NCBI GenBank assembly: GCA_017430455.1
Contig: JAFRMX010000023.1
Location: 62,001-126,000, forward strand
DNA: 64,000 nucleotides
Origin: Oscillospiraceae bacterium
Lineage (GTDB): Bacteria > Bacillota > Clostridia > Oscillospirales > Oscillospiraceae
Direction: 5' to 3'
The notes beneath the pieces were generated by a model, which was not told the origin of the DNA, ran no database searches, and saw nothing but the letters and a program-made list of their open reading frames with translations. The position numbers and the translations under genes are program-made. Positions 24,994 through 33,419 of this stretch are shown here, piece after piece; the stretch's first letter is position 1, and each line of letters opens with the position of its first letter.

Positions 24994-26091
24994 TTACAAA
25001 AGGCCCAGACCTTTCGCGACGATCGTGATGAAGTCCTGGACATTCGTGACAAAGGTCGTAGCGCTGAGGCTTCCGCGGTCCAGGAGCTTGTTGACCACGA
25101 ACTCGTCGGAGTCCACGCAGTAGAGATATACGGGGCGCAGCGTGCCGTCAGGCAGGACCTTGAACGAGGGCGTCATATTCCCCGTGGCGATCGTGTGGAG
25201 CATTGTAGCCAGGCATATGACTGTAGTTGCCTTTTTTACAAGTCCCCGCATGGCATCCTGGCCCTCGTATACGTCCCCGATGACCTCCGGAAGAGGCCCG
25301 TCGTCGCGTATCGAGCCTGTCAGAACAAAGGGTATGTCCTTCCTGACAAGGCTGTACATTATTCCGTTGTCTATACCGCGGTCCTTAATAAAATTCGCGA
25401 TCGAGCCGCTCTCGCGTACCTTGTTTATGACTTCTATATGATTGTAGTGCCCGTTAGGCATGGAGCGCTGTGTATAGATATCCTGGCCGAGAGCGGTGTG
25501 AAGATACGCGGCTTCAAGGTCGTGAGTCGCGAGCGCGTTTCCGGCCATAAGGCCGCTCGCGTAACCGTTTTCAATGAGCAGCTGCATGGCCTTTCTTGCG
25601 TTGTAGTCGAAAGCGAAGGCCGGCCCCATCACCCAGAGGATATTGCCGTTTTCCTTCTCTTCCTTCAGAAGCCCGATAAGTCTGTCGTAATCTCTCGCGT
25701 AAGAGGTCTCGCGGCTGCGGTTCTTGCGAAACAGGAACTGATCGCCTGTGCCCGTGTCCTTGTCCTCAAAGCCGTGAGCGTGCATGTATATCCCTTCCTC
25801 ACAGTCTTCGGTCCTGCCGAGAATAACGGTATCTCCGATACGGAGCTTCCTGTATTCGAGCACCTCAAGGCCACCGCCCGGGCGTATGACGACGCTGCAG
25901 TCCATACGGCTGTCCCCGGCGAGCTTCCACTTTCCGCCGATCTTGAAATACTCGGGGTATATGGAGGTGCTGTGGAAATTCTCGGGCGCGACGCCGTCTT
26001 TTGTAACGGCAGCCGTTTTAACGTCGGGAGCGTTTATGAATTTCTCCGAGTCGAAATCCGGCGCGTGATATTCGGGAAACTTAAATGGCAT
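24994..26091 (-). CDS. TIGR00300-type ornithine cyclodeaminase-like protein
   Basis: A 365-residue protein resembling the LOR/SDH-region family (TIGR00300), which includes the archaeal ornithine cyclodeaminase and the C-terminal half of cyanobacterial arginine dihydrolase AgrE/ArgZ. Recognisable blocks are VMGPAFAFDYNARKAM, GNALATHDLEAAYL, GSIANFIKDRGIDNGIMY, PFVLTGSIRDDGPLPEV and ATMLHTIATGNMTPS. It would convert ornithine to proline plus ammonia with bound NAD. The substrate is inferred from the family and from argF lying 14 bases upstream in the same operon. It has no N-terminal amidinotransferase domain. Confidence 0.75.
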   Translation of the reverse strand: MPFKFPEYHAPDFDSEKFINAPDVKTAAVTKDGVAPENFHSTSIYPEYFKIGGKWKLAGDSRMDCSVVIRPGGGLEVLEYRKLRIGDTVILGRTEDCEEGIYMHAHGFEDKDTGTGDQFLFRKNRSRETSYARDYDRLIGLLKEEKENGNILWVMGPAFAFDYNARKAMQLLIENGYASGLMAGNALATHDLEAAYLHTALGQDIYTQRSMPNGHYNHIEVINKVRESGSIANFIKDRGIDNGIMYSLVRKDIPFVLTGSIRDDGPLPEVIGDVYEGQDAMRGLVKKATTVICLATMLHTIATGNMTPSFKVLPDGTLRPVYLYCVDSDEFVVNKLLDRGSLSATTFVTNVQDFITIVAKGLGLL

Positions 26092-26105
26092 CGTCGTTTC
26101 CTCCC

Positions 26106-27101
26106 CTATCCGTTGATCGTGGCGTATATTACGGCCTTGATCGTGTGCATCCTGTTTTCTGCCTCGTCAAAGACAACGGACTGAAGCCCGGAGAAGACCC
26201 TGTCGGTAACTTCCATCTCCTTCAGGCCGAACTTTTCGGCTATCTCTTTTCCAATAGTCGTGTTCGTATCGTGGAATGAGGGCAGGCAGTGCATGAAAAT
26301 TGCGTCGGGCTTCGCCATAGCCATTACATCGGAATTTATCTGATAAGGCCTGAGGAGCTTTATGCGCTCTGCCCAGATGCTCTCGGGCTCGCCCATGGAG
26401 ACCCAGATATCCGTGTAGAGGATATCAGCGCCTTCCGCGCCCTCGGATACGTCTTCCGTCAGCTTCACACTGCAGCCGTTCTCAGCAGCTATAGCGGAAC
26501 ACTTTTCCACAAGTTCCTCTGAGGGAAACAGGGACTTCGGAGCGCAGGCCGTAAAGTTTATGCCCATCTTCGTGCAGCCGATCATGAGGGAATTGCCCAT
26601 ATTGTTTCTCGCGTCACCGAAATAGGTGAAGTTCAGGCCCTTGAGATGACCCTTCTTCTCCTCGATCGTAAGAAGATCCGCGAGCACCTGGGTGGGATGG
26701 AACTTATCCGTAAGCCCGTTCCATACGGGAACTTTTGAATCCCTCGCCAGTATCTCGACAGTCTCCTGCCTGAAGCCGCGGAATTCTATTCCGTCGAACA
26801 TTCTGCCCAGAACGCGGGCGGTATCGGAAATCGATTCCTTTTTGCCCATCTGGCTGTCGTTCGGGCTCAGGAAGGTCACGCCCATCCCGAGATCCGCCCC
26901 CGCGACCTCGAAGGCGCAGCGCGTGCGCGTGGAGGTCTTTTCGAACAGCAGAACTATATTTCTGCCTTCCAGATATTTGTGAAGCTCGCCCGCCTTTTTC
27001 TTCTTCTTGAAGTCCTTGGCCAGGTCGAGAAGATAGCGGATCTCCTCAGGGGTATAGTCCAGAAGAGTCAGAAAACTGCGTCCTTTTAAATCAATTGCCA
27101 T
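26106..27101 (-). CDS. argF: Ornithine carbamoyltransferase
   Basis: Transfers carbamoyl from carbamoyl phosphate to ornithine to give citrulline, or the reverse in arginine catabolism. The 331-residue protein has the carbamoyl-phosphate motif STRTRCAFE, the DSQMGKKES segment, [11 protein letters not shown] and HCLPSFHDT (usually HCLPAFHD). I start at the ATG at 27101, with GGGGAG 5 bases upstream; a longer frame to 27227 lacks family similarity. The tail [28 protein letters not shown] is like catabolic ArcB as well as ArgF, so direction of use is open. No other arginine gene is nearby. Confidence 0.9.
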   Translation of the reverse strand: MAIDLKGRSFLTLLDYTPEEIRYLLDLAKDFKKKKKAGELHKYLEGRNIVLLFEKTSTRTRCAFEVAGADLGMGVTFLSPNDSQMGKKESISDTARVLGRMFDGIEFRGFRQETVEILARDSKVPVWNGLTDKFHPTQVLADLLTIEEKKGHLKGLNFTYFGDARNNMGNSLMIGCTKMGINFTACAPKSLFPSEELVEKCSAIAAENGCSVKLTEDVSEGAEGADILYTDIWVSMGEPESIWAERIKLLRPYQINSDVMAMAKPDAIFMHCLPSFHDTNTTIGKEIAEKFGLKEMEVTDRVFSGLQSVVFDEAENRMHTIKAVIYATING

Positions 27102-27112
27102 ATATCTCCCCT

Positions 27113-27391
27113 TTACAGTGTCTCCGCGACCGAAATCGCTTCTTCCAGAACACCTGCATCGATGATCCCGAAGAAATACAGGACAAAAAATATTGCAATA
27201 ATGATCAGCCCGATGATAAGCCAGCACCAGTAGGAGCGCGCGTAGTTCCTCCGGTTGATCTTTTTATTGCTGAAGGTATGTACAAGCAGAAAAATCAGAC
27301 CGACCAGGGGTATCGAATAAAGAAGAGAATAACCCACATATCCCCAGGCGCTGATCGGCCGGTACTCGGCCGGAACAATGTTGTGATCCAT
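27113..27391 (-). CDS. Small two-helix membrane protein
   Basis: A 92-residue protein with two transmembrane segments ([20 protein letters not shown] and [20 protein letters not shown]). Between them lies a basic loop [15 protein letters not shown], which would be cytoplasmic. Proteins with the [11 protein letters not shown] start and NRRNYARS loop are common in Clostridia but uncharacterised. It lies 11 bases before argF on the same strand. Confidence 0.7.
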   Translation of the reverse strand: MDHNIVPAEYRPISAWGYVGYSLLYSIPLVGLIFLLVHTFSNKKINRRNYARSYWCWLIIGLIIIAIFFVLYFFGIIDAGVLEEAISVAETL

Positions 27392-27415
27392 TTTTATCCT
27401 CCAAATCTAATTTAT

Positions 27416-27472
27416 TTATAAAATAAGTGTAAATAACGCGATCCCGATCAGACTTTCTATAAGCAACAGCAT
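27416..27472 (-). CDS. Possible 18-residue hydrophobic peptide
   Basis: Between the esterase and the two-helix protein, the minus strand has a strong TGGAGGT ribosome-binding site (around 27487) 8 bases before an ATG at 27472. The ATG opens an 18-codon ORF (MLLLIESLIGIALFTLIL) ending in TAA at 27416. The peptide is a single hydrophobic helix with one Glu, like small membrane regulators or type I toxin peptides. The fit of ribosome-binding site, start and fully hydrophobic content argues against chance, but there is no homology evidence. Confidence 0.45.
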   Translation of the reverse strand: MLLLIESLIGIALFTLIL

Positions 27473-27504
27473 AAACAATTACCTCCAAACCACCATATGT
27501 GCCG

Positions 27505-28311
27505 TTATTGAAGCACGGCCTTTTCAAAATGCATGTTGAATCTGCGTATGGCCTCTTTGCTCAATTCCTCATCCGGCTTCAGCATGTCGAAGGCATGGAA
27601 GTCCGTCGGATATACATCCGCCTCCGCGTCAACTCCGGCGGCCCTGAGCGCGGAGACATAATCCAGCGTCTCCCTGTAGAACGGCTCGCCATCGCCCACA
27701 AAAGTGTAGCACGGAGGAAGGCCTGAATGATCCGTCCGGTGCGACGGAGCCGCGTACGGAGATACGGTCTTCTTAGCGTCAGACCTCAAGTACATACGCC
27801 ATCCGAGGTGATTTTTGCGGGTATTCCAGACCTTGCCGTGATTGTCTCTCGAAGAATCGGTGTCGATATTGCTTATCATGGGATACAGCGGAATCTGGAA
27901 ATCTACATGTATCCCGCGGTCTCTTGCCATCATACACACAGCTGCAGCCAGACCGCCGCCAGCGCTCTCTCCGCCGACTACGATCTTCTCCGCTTTAAGC
28001 TCTTCCCGGTGCCTGTCAATATATTCAAGGACCGCGTAGCATTCCTCCGCGGCTGCCGGATAGGGCTTCTGCCACGCGAGAGTGTAGCCCGGAGAAAATA
28101 CGGTCGCTCCGTATTTCTTGGCGAGATCGGCGCCTCTGCTCATGTAGACCATTTCCTTCATGCCGAGTATATACCCGCCTCCGTGGATCCAAAGGACCGC
28201 AACGGGTATTTCCTCTGCCTTCGCAGGTCTTAAAACAAGCGCCGGAACCCTGCCGACACGAAGCTTTTGAACTTTTATATCTTTATCCGGTTTCAGTCGG
28301 ATTCTTACCAT
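27505..28311 (-). CDS. Alpha/beta hydrolase, HSL-type esterase
   Basis: A 268-residue intracellular esterase-like protein of the hormone-sensitive-lipase group. The oxyanion-hole motif HGGGY and the nucleophile elbow GGESAGGG with the catalytic Ser are present, and the acid/base pair is likely the Asp and His of VYPTDFHAFD near the C-terminus. No signal peptide. Its start overlaps the methyltransferase gene by 7 bases. The natural substrate is unknown. Confidence 0.85.
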   Translation of the reverse strand: MVRIRLKPDKDIKVQKLRVGRVPALVLRPAKAEEIPVAVLWIHGGGYILGMKEMVYMSRGADLAKKYGATVFSPGYTLAWQKPYPAAAEECYAVLEYIDRHREELKAEKIVVGGESAGGGLAAAVCMMARDRGIHVDFQIPLYPMISNIDTDSSRDNHGKVWNTRKNHLGWRMYLRSDAKKTVSPYAAPSHRTDHSGLPPCYTFVGDGEPFYRETLDYVSALRAAGVDAEADVYPTDFHAFDMLKPDEELSKEAIRRFNMHFEKAVLQ

Positions 28312-28976
28312 ACAAACGGGATCACCTTGTATCTGACGCGTTTTTTGTACTCCGCGTACCCCTCCAGTCCGTTCTCCAGGACCTGCTCCTCATTCCGGAT
28401 CCTCTTCGCGATGATCGGAATGTAGAGCAGTACGATCACAAAAGAGATCGGCGATCCCAATACCAGAGGCATGGAGAGGAAAAGCAGCAAGGTAGTCATA
28501 TACATCGGGTGCCGCACGATCCCGTACAGCCCGGTATCGATCACTTTCTGGCCTTCCTGAACCTCGACCGTCCGGGAGAGATAGACATTTTCCCGGAGGA
28601 CCTCAGCGTACAGCGCGTAGGCCGCGAGAAAGACAGCGGCTGAAACATATGACACCCACGCGGGAAGGACGATCCAAGAGAAGCGGAAATTCAGCCCCGC
28701 GACAATAAAGGCCGCCAGAAACATCAGCCCGCTCAAAAGGATGACCGTTTTCTGCTCGTCCTGCTCCTCTTTCACGTTAAGTCTTTTCCGCAAAAGCTCG
28801 GGGCTTTTCTTCATCATTACCAGTCCGGCAATGAACATCGGAATGAAGAGGATGCAGATCAGCAGCCAGCCCTGCCAATACGCAAAGCTTCCCGCCGGCA
28901 GGAAGATCAGAGCGCCGACAAGCAGCAGCCCGATCAGAAATTTGCTTATCGCCTGAACGAACAGTTTCCTATCCAT
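28305..28976 (-). CDS. Isoprenylcysteine methyltransferase-like membrane protein
   Basis: A 223-residue multi-helix membrane protein of the ICMT/PEMT group. The hydrophobic segments are followed by the SAM-binding C-terminal signature YGIVRHPMYMTTLLLFL, an RNEEQVLENGLEGYAEYKKRVRYK tail, and an RxHP block, all typical of the family. Bacterial members methylate small lipophilic substrates; none can be named here. It is coupled at both ends (7 bases with the esterase, 1 base with the next upstream gene). Confidence 0.82.
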   Translation of the reverse strand: MDRKLFVQAISKFLIGLLLVGALIFLPAGSFAYWQGWLLICILFIPMFIAGLVMMKKSPELLRKRLNVKEEQDEQKTVILLSGLMFLAAFIVAGLNFRFSWIVLPAWVSYVSAAVFLAAYALYAEVLRENVYLSRTVEVQEGQKVIDTGLYGIVRHPMYMTTLLLFLSMPLVLGSPISFVIVLLYIPIIAKRIRNEEQVLENGLEGYAEYKKRVRYKVIPFVW

Positions 28977-29290
28977 TATTCCTTCTCCAGATACCTGACT
29001 GTCTTCCCTGTCGCGTTGGCGTATTCGATCTCAGACCTTGTGCTGGAGCCTATATAGCCTCCGACGTTGATAACGTATATCTCATCGGCCATATCGATCT
29101 TGCGCTTGTGCATGTCATCGAGCATCTCCTTGGTACCCTCGGTCCACACCTCATCGTCGCCCGAGTGCCCGAAAAGGCCTACGCTTATGACTATATTCCC
29201 CTCCAGCGTCAGCCGCTTCTGGGCTTCCATGAACTGATCCTTGAACCTCGTGCTCCCGCAGAGAGTAATTACTTTATATTTCCCTACCAT
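28976..29290 (-). CDS. Nucleoside 2-deoxyribosyltransferase-like protein
   Basis: A 104-residue protein with the fold of nucleoside 2-deoxyribosyltransferases/DUF4406: ITLCGSTRFKDQFMEAQKRL, a central HKRKIDMADEIYVINVGGYIGSSTRSEIEYA and a closing TGKTVRYL strand. The GSTRF and GYIGSSTRSEI segments are the ligand loops of this fold. I start at the ATG at 29290 with AAAGGAG upstream; the longer frame to 29350 runs into a gene remnant. The activity on nucleosides is not assured. Confidence 0.75.
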   Translation of the reverse strand: MVGKYKVITLCGSTRFKDQFMEAQKRLTLEGNIVISVGLFGHSGDDEVWTEGTKEMLDDMHKRKIDMADEIYVINVGGYIGSSTRSEIEYANATGKTVRYLEKE

Positions 29291-29307
29291 AAGCTTACTC
29301 CTTTGTG

Positions 29308-29388
29308 TCATTGCGATCCCGCGCGGTAAACCTGAAGCTCCGGGAAGCACTTTGTTTCCAGGACTGTAATTTTACATTCGTGCTTCAT
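29308..29388 (-). pseudogene. Truncated TIGR04076-like gene remnant
   Basis: A short frame starts with an ATG that overlaps the radical SAM stop by ATGA and has a GGAG site before it. It encodes MKHECKITVLETKCFPELQ, then seven unrelated residues and a stop. That beginning matches the N-terminus of TIGR04076-type small proteins as I remember them, which normally run to about 90 residues with a GPCP segment. The rest is missing here, so I read it as a 3'-deleted gene. A genuine 26-residue peptide cannot be ruled out. Confidence 0.45.
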
Positions 29389-30266
29389 GGTTTCTCCTTC
29401 TTCGCCGACTTCTTCACTTCTTCATGATAGAAGTAGTTCACAACTACAGGAGGATCTCCGAAGTCAGATCGATGCTGATCGTCATCCCGCAGGTAGGGCA
29501 TCCCTTCCTTCTCGGTGTACTCACGTATCCTTCGATCCAAAGCCGTCCAGTAATCCCGGCTCTTTTTATTGTAGATCTCATAATACAGTTCGTCCAGTCC
29601 CGGATGGTTCTCGTGGATCCACTCCCTGATCCGCGCGCCGTAATCACCGCGCAGGTTCAGGTTTTCCAGCCATACAAGATTGCATCTGTCTTTTGCCGTT
29701 TCGATGATTTCCACCGGGTCTGTTATTCCCGGAAAAATCGGGGAGATAAAACAGGTAGCCTGCACCCCGGCATCGTAAAAAGCTTTCATCGCCGTCAGCC
29801 GCCGCTCGATGCTCACGCCCCTGTCCATTTCCTTTTTAAAATCCTCATCCAGCGTATTGATGGAAAATGACACTCTTGCGTTTGGAAAAGTCTTGATCAA
29901 ATCCAAATCACGCAAAACAAGGTCGGATTTTGTGGCGATGCTGATACTGATTCCACTGCCTTGGAGCTGCTCTAACAGGGCTCTTGTCCTCCCGTATTTC
30001 GCCTCACAGGGCTGGTAGCAGTCGGTGACAGAGCCGAAGAACGCTTCTTTTCCTGCGTACTTTTCCGGGTGTTTGATCTCCGGCCAGTATTTCACATCCA
30101 CAAACTCGCCCCACGGTTCGGAATGGTTTGTAAACCGCTTCATGAAGGAGGCGTAACAGTACTTACAGGCATGAGAACAACCGACATAGGGATTGACGGA
30201 AAAATCCGATACCGGCAGATTGGATTTCGTCATTACACTTTTGACTTCGATTTCCTTGATGACCAT
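29385..30266 (-). CDS. SPL-family radical SAM protein
   Basis: A 293-residue radical S-adenosylmethionine protein of the spore-photoproduct-lyase-like family. The [4Fe-4S] motif is CSHACKYCY near residue 31, within VNPYVGCSHACKYCYASFMKRF. It is followed by GSVTDCYQPCEAKYGRTRALLEQL and a TIM-barrel-like part with ISIATKSDLVLRDLDL and VSFSINTLDEDF. True spore-photoproduct lyases are larger, so a DNA-lesion role is not implied. The start has a GGGGTG site. It is the first gene of the cluster running left to 27416. Confidence 0.85.
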   Translation of the reverse strand: MVIKEIEVKSVMTKSNLPVSDFSVNPYVGCSHACKYCYASFMKRFTNHSEPWGEFVDVKYWPEIKHPEKYAGKEAFFGSVTDCYQPCEAKYGRTRALLEQLQGSGISISIATKSDLVLRDLDLIKTFPNARVSFSINTLDEDFKKEMDRGVSIERRLTAMKAFYDAGVQATCFISPIFPGITDPVEIIETAKDRCNLVWLENLNLRGDYGARIREWIHENHPGLDELYYEIYNKKSRDYWTALDRRIREYTEKEGMPYLRDDDQHRSDFGDPPVVVNYFYHEEVKKSAKKEKP

Positions 30267-30536
30267 ATTTGCACCCCCTGATCATTCTTCTTTTGGTCTT
30301 CGGAGCTCAATCAGTTCTTTACTTCATTTGGTTGATTTGTTTCATGAATCTCCGAGGCGATAGTCGCGGCAATCATCGCCTTCCGCGACGGATTTTGTCA
30401 CAGCTTCCGCTGTCCTAAGTTCCTTCCAAGGCCTGAAACTCAGTATTCGCATATTGCATGATGGCGGTTGCTTTTCCTCTCAATTATCCAGATATTTCAA
30501 TTTTTGTCATACCATGCCTTCGAAAAATCTGTCTTC

Positions 30537-30656
30537 AAAACCTATTTTTTTACCAAAAAATTGAATTTCCCTTTTAATTTCCGCTTTCCGCACCCCTTGC
30601 GCTGCAACGGGTTTGAATTGTTTGGATTTATTTACATGTTTTTTAAAGTGAAAATT
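30537..30656 (+). repeat. Dispersed repeat, copy A
   Basis: The first of three copies of a roughly 115-base AT-rich repeat. Shared landmarks are ATTGAATTTC near its left end, TTGCGCTGCAACGGGTTTGAA at the centre and GGATTTATTTACATGTTTTT at the right end. Copy B shows the same landmarks in the same order and orientation, copy C inverted. No transposase lies inside. Confidence 0.75.
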
Positions 30657-31002
30657 AAAAATCGAAAAGCTGTAATTCTTAAAACCGGTCTGGTAGCGGT
30701 CACAGTACTTTTCATTATTTGCCCCTACCTGCTCAATCCCTGTGATATCAGTGCTTACACGTGTTTGGTAGAAGCGGTAGGGGTATTTTGGCGTGCGTAA
30801 TGAAAAAATGAATCTGATTTTCAAGGGTGTGAAATATTATTCCCGGATAAAATTTCCGAAATTGCCTCTACCAATGCTACCAACACCTGTCTATCCATTG
30901 CGCCGCAAGGCTTTGAACTGGTAGGGGCAACAAAAGCGTTTTCACCCTGCCCCTACCTCCGGCGTGCCCGACCGTTCCGTCAAAATATACGAGTCTGACA
31001 CT

Positions 31003-31117
31003 AAAATCTATTTTGTACAAAATAAATGAATTTCTGTTTTAATTATACGATTCTGAACACCTTGCGCTGCAATGGGTTTGAATTTATTGGATTTATTTAC
31101 ATGTTTTTTAAGTGTGA
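31003..31117 (+). repeat. Dispersed repeat, copy B, left border of the mazG-helicase pair
   Basis: Copy B has TTGCGCTGCAATGGGTTTGAA at the centre and GGATTTATTTACATGTTTTT at its right end. It stops within about five bases of the helicase stop codon. It is in inverted orientation to copy C at 33420-33541, and both have the TTTAC...TTTTT end facing the two genes. Confidence 0.75.
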
Positions 31118-31119
31118 TT

Positions 31120-33057
31120 TTATTCTTTGCTTTTGTACTCTGATATCGGCTCAGCAACCTTCAAATACGGTTCTGAATTGTCTATTTCATATACAACAGA
31201 CTTTTTCTGCGCCCTTTCACTTCTTTCTTTCAAGTAATTGAGCAGTGCTTTGTCCTCACAGTACACAAAGCAGCCTTTTTGACCGCGTGATAGAAGCGTT
31301 TTATATGTATTCCGGATTATTCTGTCTGCCAATTCATAATTCTTGCTGGATTTTATGCCTTTTATCGTCTTATCGCCTTTATCTCTCTTTTCGTAATGTG
31401 TTTTAACCTCTCCGTTCTCATAAGTGAGATCCTGGCCGATAATAATGCCGACATAATCAAATTCAAGGCCCTGTGATGAATGAATACAGCCTACCTGTTC
31501 AAACGATTCCGGATCGGTCGCCCACTGGTCTGTTGAAAAGTTCCATTGAGCTTTAAAACCGTCCTCAAGAATGATATCCATTTTGTTTTTGTCTGATCTG
31601 CTCACCCAGGGATAGCAGTATCCGGCAATCATTCGGGATTTGTTGTTCACATTGGTTTTTCTTAAAGCTTCCTTCATCTCAGTCGGACTGTCAAAGAACC
31701 TGAGGTCGTAGTCAAGGTCAAACCAATCATAGTTTGCAGTCTCTCTTATCTGCAATACATCGTCCAGAAAAGCGAGATATCCGTTTGAGCCGTTGCAACG
31801 GAACTGGGATAAGAGTTTAAGATTATCTCCGCTGTGAACTGTGCTTCCCAGGGCTTTGGCCCACTTTTTTATCTCTTTCACAGTTCCTATATCAGACGTG
31901 GTTACTATCTGATCTTCATCTATGAAGAACACACTGATCTTTGTCGCGTTAATGATCTCTTTGATCTGGTTTTCACCCTGATTTTCATACAGACCGGATT
32001 TCTCTTTCAGTCTGTGTGCCTCGTCTACCAGAAGGCAGTCAAACGTGTTTGAAGGAGCGTTAATAAAAGAGCCGGAGCTTTTGAAGAGGCCCCTGAGATA
32101 AGCGACTGTGTGCTCACCTTTAATCAGAGATTTGGAGAAAGTCGTCCTTGGAGCGGTCGTTTTGGTAACATAGAAGCATGAAACGCCGTTATTGAGCAGT
32201 TTCGCAAGCAGATTAATTGCTATAACGGATTTCCCTGTCCCGGGCCCGCCCTGAACAATTATTGTGTGCTTTTCATCGCTGTTAACGGAGTTTTCGACAA
32301 GCTTAAGGATTGTTGCATACGCTACCTGCTGCTCGTCGATCATAAGAAACTCTTTATTTCCGTTAAGCATTCTCCCGACTGAATCCTGAAGCGATTTAGA
32401 AGGTTTGATCTTACCGTCTTCGACTATTTCAAAAAGGTCTTTCTCTGATGGTTTCTTTATGAAGCCGGCTATAAAATCCTGAAGTGCCTCAGAATCATCC
32501 TGAAGGAAAACAGGAGCGTCCTTCAGGGCTTCTCTGTATACTTTATGGCATATCTGCCCTCTGTTTTCCTCTTTATAGTTATGAAGATATGCACACGGGA
32601 TAAGACCTATATTGTTTATTCTCACATCTTCATTAAAGTTTTCAATCAGTTTGGCATAGGAATATGCCTGTTGTGAGGGATGTGCCACTTCCCTTTCTGC
32701 CCCGCCGGTATAAGCTTTTACAACATTTTCCCTGCTTGTGGCAGTACAGGTCTCCCACTGCTTGAGCTCGATAATAACTATATTGTATTTGTGTTCGTCT
32801 GCTCCGCCTATCATGAAATCAACGCGTTTCGAAGTGAGCGGGATCTGATATTCGATTGCTATCTGTGAGTTTTCAGGGATCCTGTTATCAGAGAGTACCA
32901 GAGCAAGCCTTGGGAGTGAATTCTCCCAAGCTCTGTATTCACCGAGCTGTCCGCCGGGAATATGATATTCTGCAAATAGCTTATCAATATTTGAAGCTAT
33001 CCGGCCATTCATAACATCACGTTTGAATGACTTTTTGCTTCCTTCGTATACGATCAT
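31120..33057 (-). CDS. Nuclease-like / DUF2075 superfamily 1 helicase (Nhi-like candidate)
   Basis: A 645-residue protein with two parts. The N-terminal 100 residues carry a PD-(D/E)xK-like arrangement: Asp80 in KRVDFMIGG and Glu97-x-Lys99 in VIIELKQW. The rest is a DUF2075 (Schlafen-type) helicase with Walker A QGGPGTGKS at about 269-277, Walker B LLVDEAHRL, FFIDEDQ, LLSQFRC, HSSQGLEFDYVG and a final LLSRGQKGCFVY motif. From memory, the S. epidermidis phage-defence enzyme Nhi is a nuclease-helicase with DUF2075; this protein has that general layout. A defence role is inference. The upstream MazG-like gene ends one base before the ATG, so the two act as a pair. Confidence 0.8.
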   Translation of the reverse strand: MIVYEGSKKSFKRDVMNGRIASNIDKLFAEYHIPGGQLGEYRAWENSLPRLALVLSDNRIPENSQIAIEYQIPLTSKRVDFMIGGADEHKYNIVIIELKQWETCTATSRENVVKAYTGGAEREVAHPSQQAYSYAKLIENFNEDVRINNIGLIPCAYLHNYKEENRGQICHKVYREALKDAPVFLQDDSEALQDFIAGFIKKPSEKDLFEIVEDGKIKPSKSLQDSVGRMLNGNKEFLMIDEQQVAYATILKLVENSVNSDEKHTIIVQGGPGTGKSVIAINLLAKLLNNGVSCFYVTKTTAPRTTFSKSLIKGEHTVAYLRGLFKSSGSFINAPSNTFDCLLVDEAHRLKEKSGLYENQGENQIKEIINATKISVFFIDEDQIVTTSDIGTVKEIKKWAKALGSTVHSGDNLKLLSQFRCNGSNGYLAFLDDVLQIRETANYDWFDLDYDLRFFDSPTEMKEALRKTNVNNKSRMIAGYCYPWVSRSDKNKMDIILEDGFKAQWNFSTDQWATDPESFEQVGCIHSSQGLEFDYVGIIIGQDLTYENGEVKTHYEKRDKGDKTIKGIKSSKNYELADRIIRNTYKTLLSRGQKGCFVYCEDKALLNYLKERSERAQKKSVVYEIDNSEPYLKVAEPISEYKSKE

Positions 33058-33058
33058 C

Positions 33059-33379
33059 TTACAGCTCCGTATATTTGGCAGAAGAGCCTTTGGCCTTTTC
33101 TACCGGATATTTGGCCTCGTTCTTATCCATCTTTGAATTGACAATTTCGTCTTCGTCAAGTCCTAGTCTGTCGAGCATATTGCGAGAATATACAAGGACA
33201 TCGGCGAGCTCTTCCTTTACGTGTTCCAGATCGAATTCCGTATCGCTCCACTGAAAGCACTCAAGCAGCTCCCCTGCTTCGATCGCTATCGATTTGGCTA
33301 TATTTGAAGGAGTGTGAAACTGATCCCAGTCACGATCCTCGGAAAATTTCCTTATACGTGCTATCGTTTCGTCTTTCAT
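33059..33379 (-). CDS. MazG-like nucleotide pyrophosphohydrolase
   Basis: A 106-residue all-alpha NTP pyrophosphohydrolase. The metal-binding motif is visible as Glu34-x-x-Glu37 in IAIEAGELLECFQW and Glu57-x-x-Asp60 in KEELADVLVY; the FHTPSNIAKSIAIEAGELLE segment is typical of iMazG-type proteins. It would cleave NTPs or dNTPs to NMP and PPi. It is the first gene of a two-gene unit with the nuclease-helicase. Nucleotide hydrolysis beside a helicase is compatible with either housekeeping or antiviral depletion; the sequence does not decide. Confidence 0.88.
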   Translation of the reverse strand: MKDETIARIRKFSEDRDWDQFHTPSNIAKSIAIEAGELLECFQWSDTEFDLEHVKEELADVLVYSRNMLDRLGLDEDEIVNSKMDKNEAKYPVEKAKGSSAKYTEL

Positions 33380-33419
33380 ATATTCCCCTTAAGTCATAAA
33401 AGCAGTACTATTGGAATTT

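Larger units (their letters stand above)
30267..31119. other. Gene-free repeat-rich region
   Basis: No convincing gene lies in these 850 bases. It holds interleaved complementary pairs at 30356-30389 (GGCGAT/ATCGCC and GTCGCGG/CCGCGAC, a possible pseudoknot). It also holds repeat copies A and B (listed separately), and a fragment of the same repeat core at 30899-30921 (TTGCGCCGCAA, a short palindrome). GGTAGGGGC and GCCCCTACC appear in facing orientation at 30720-30785 and again at 30919-30957. It looks like an accumulation site for small elements. Confidence 0.6.

Noticed and set aside
30468..30824. Plus- and minus-strand frames of about 105-110 codons over repeat copy A
   Set aside because: They span the AT-rich repeat, and the similar frames over the other copies differ in start and end, so they look like translated repeat rather than genes.
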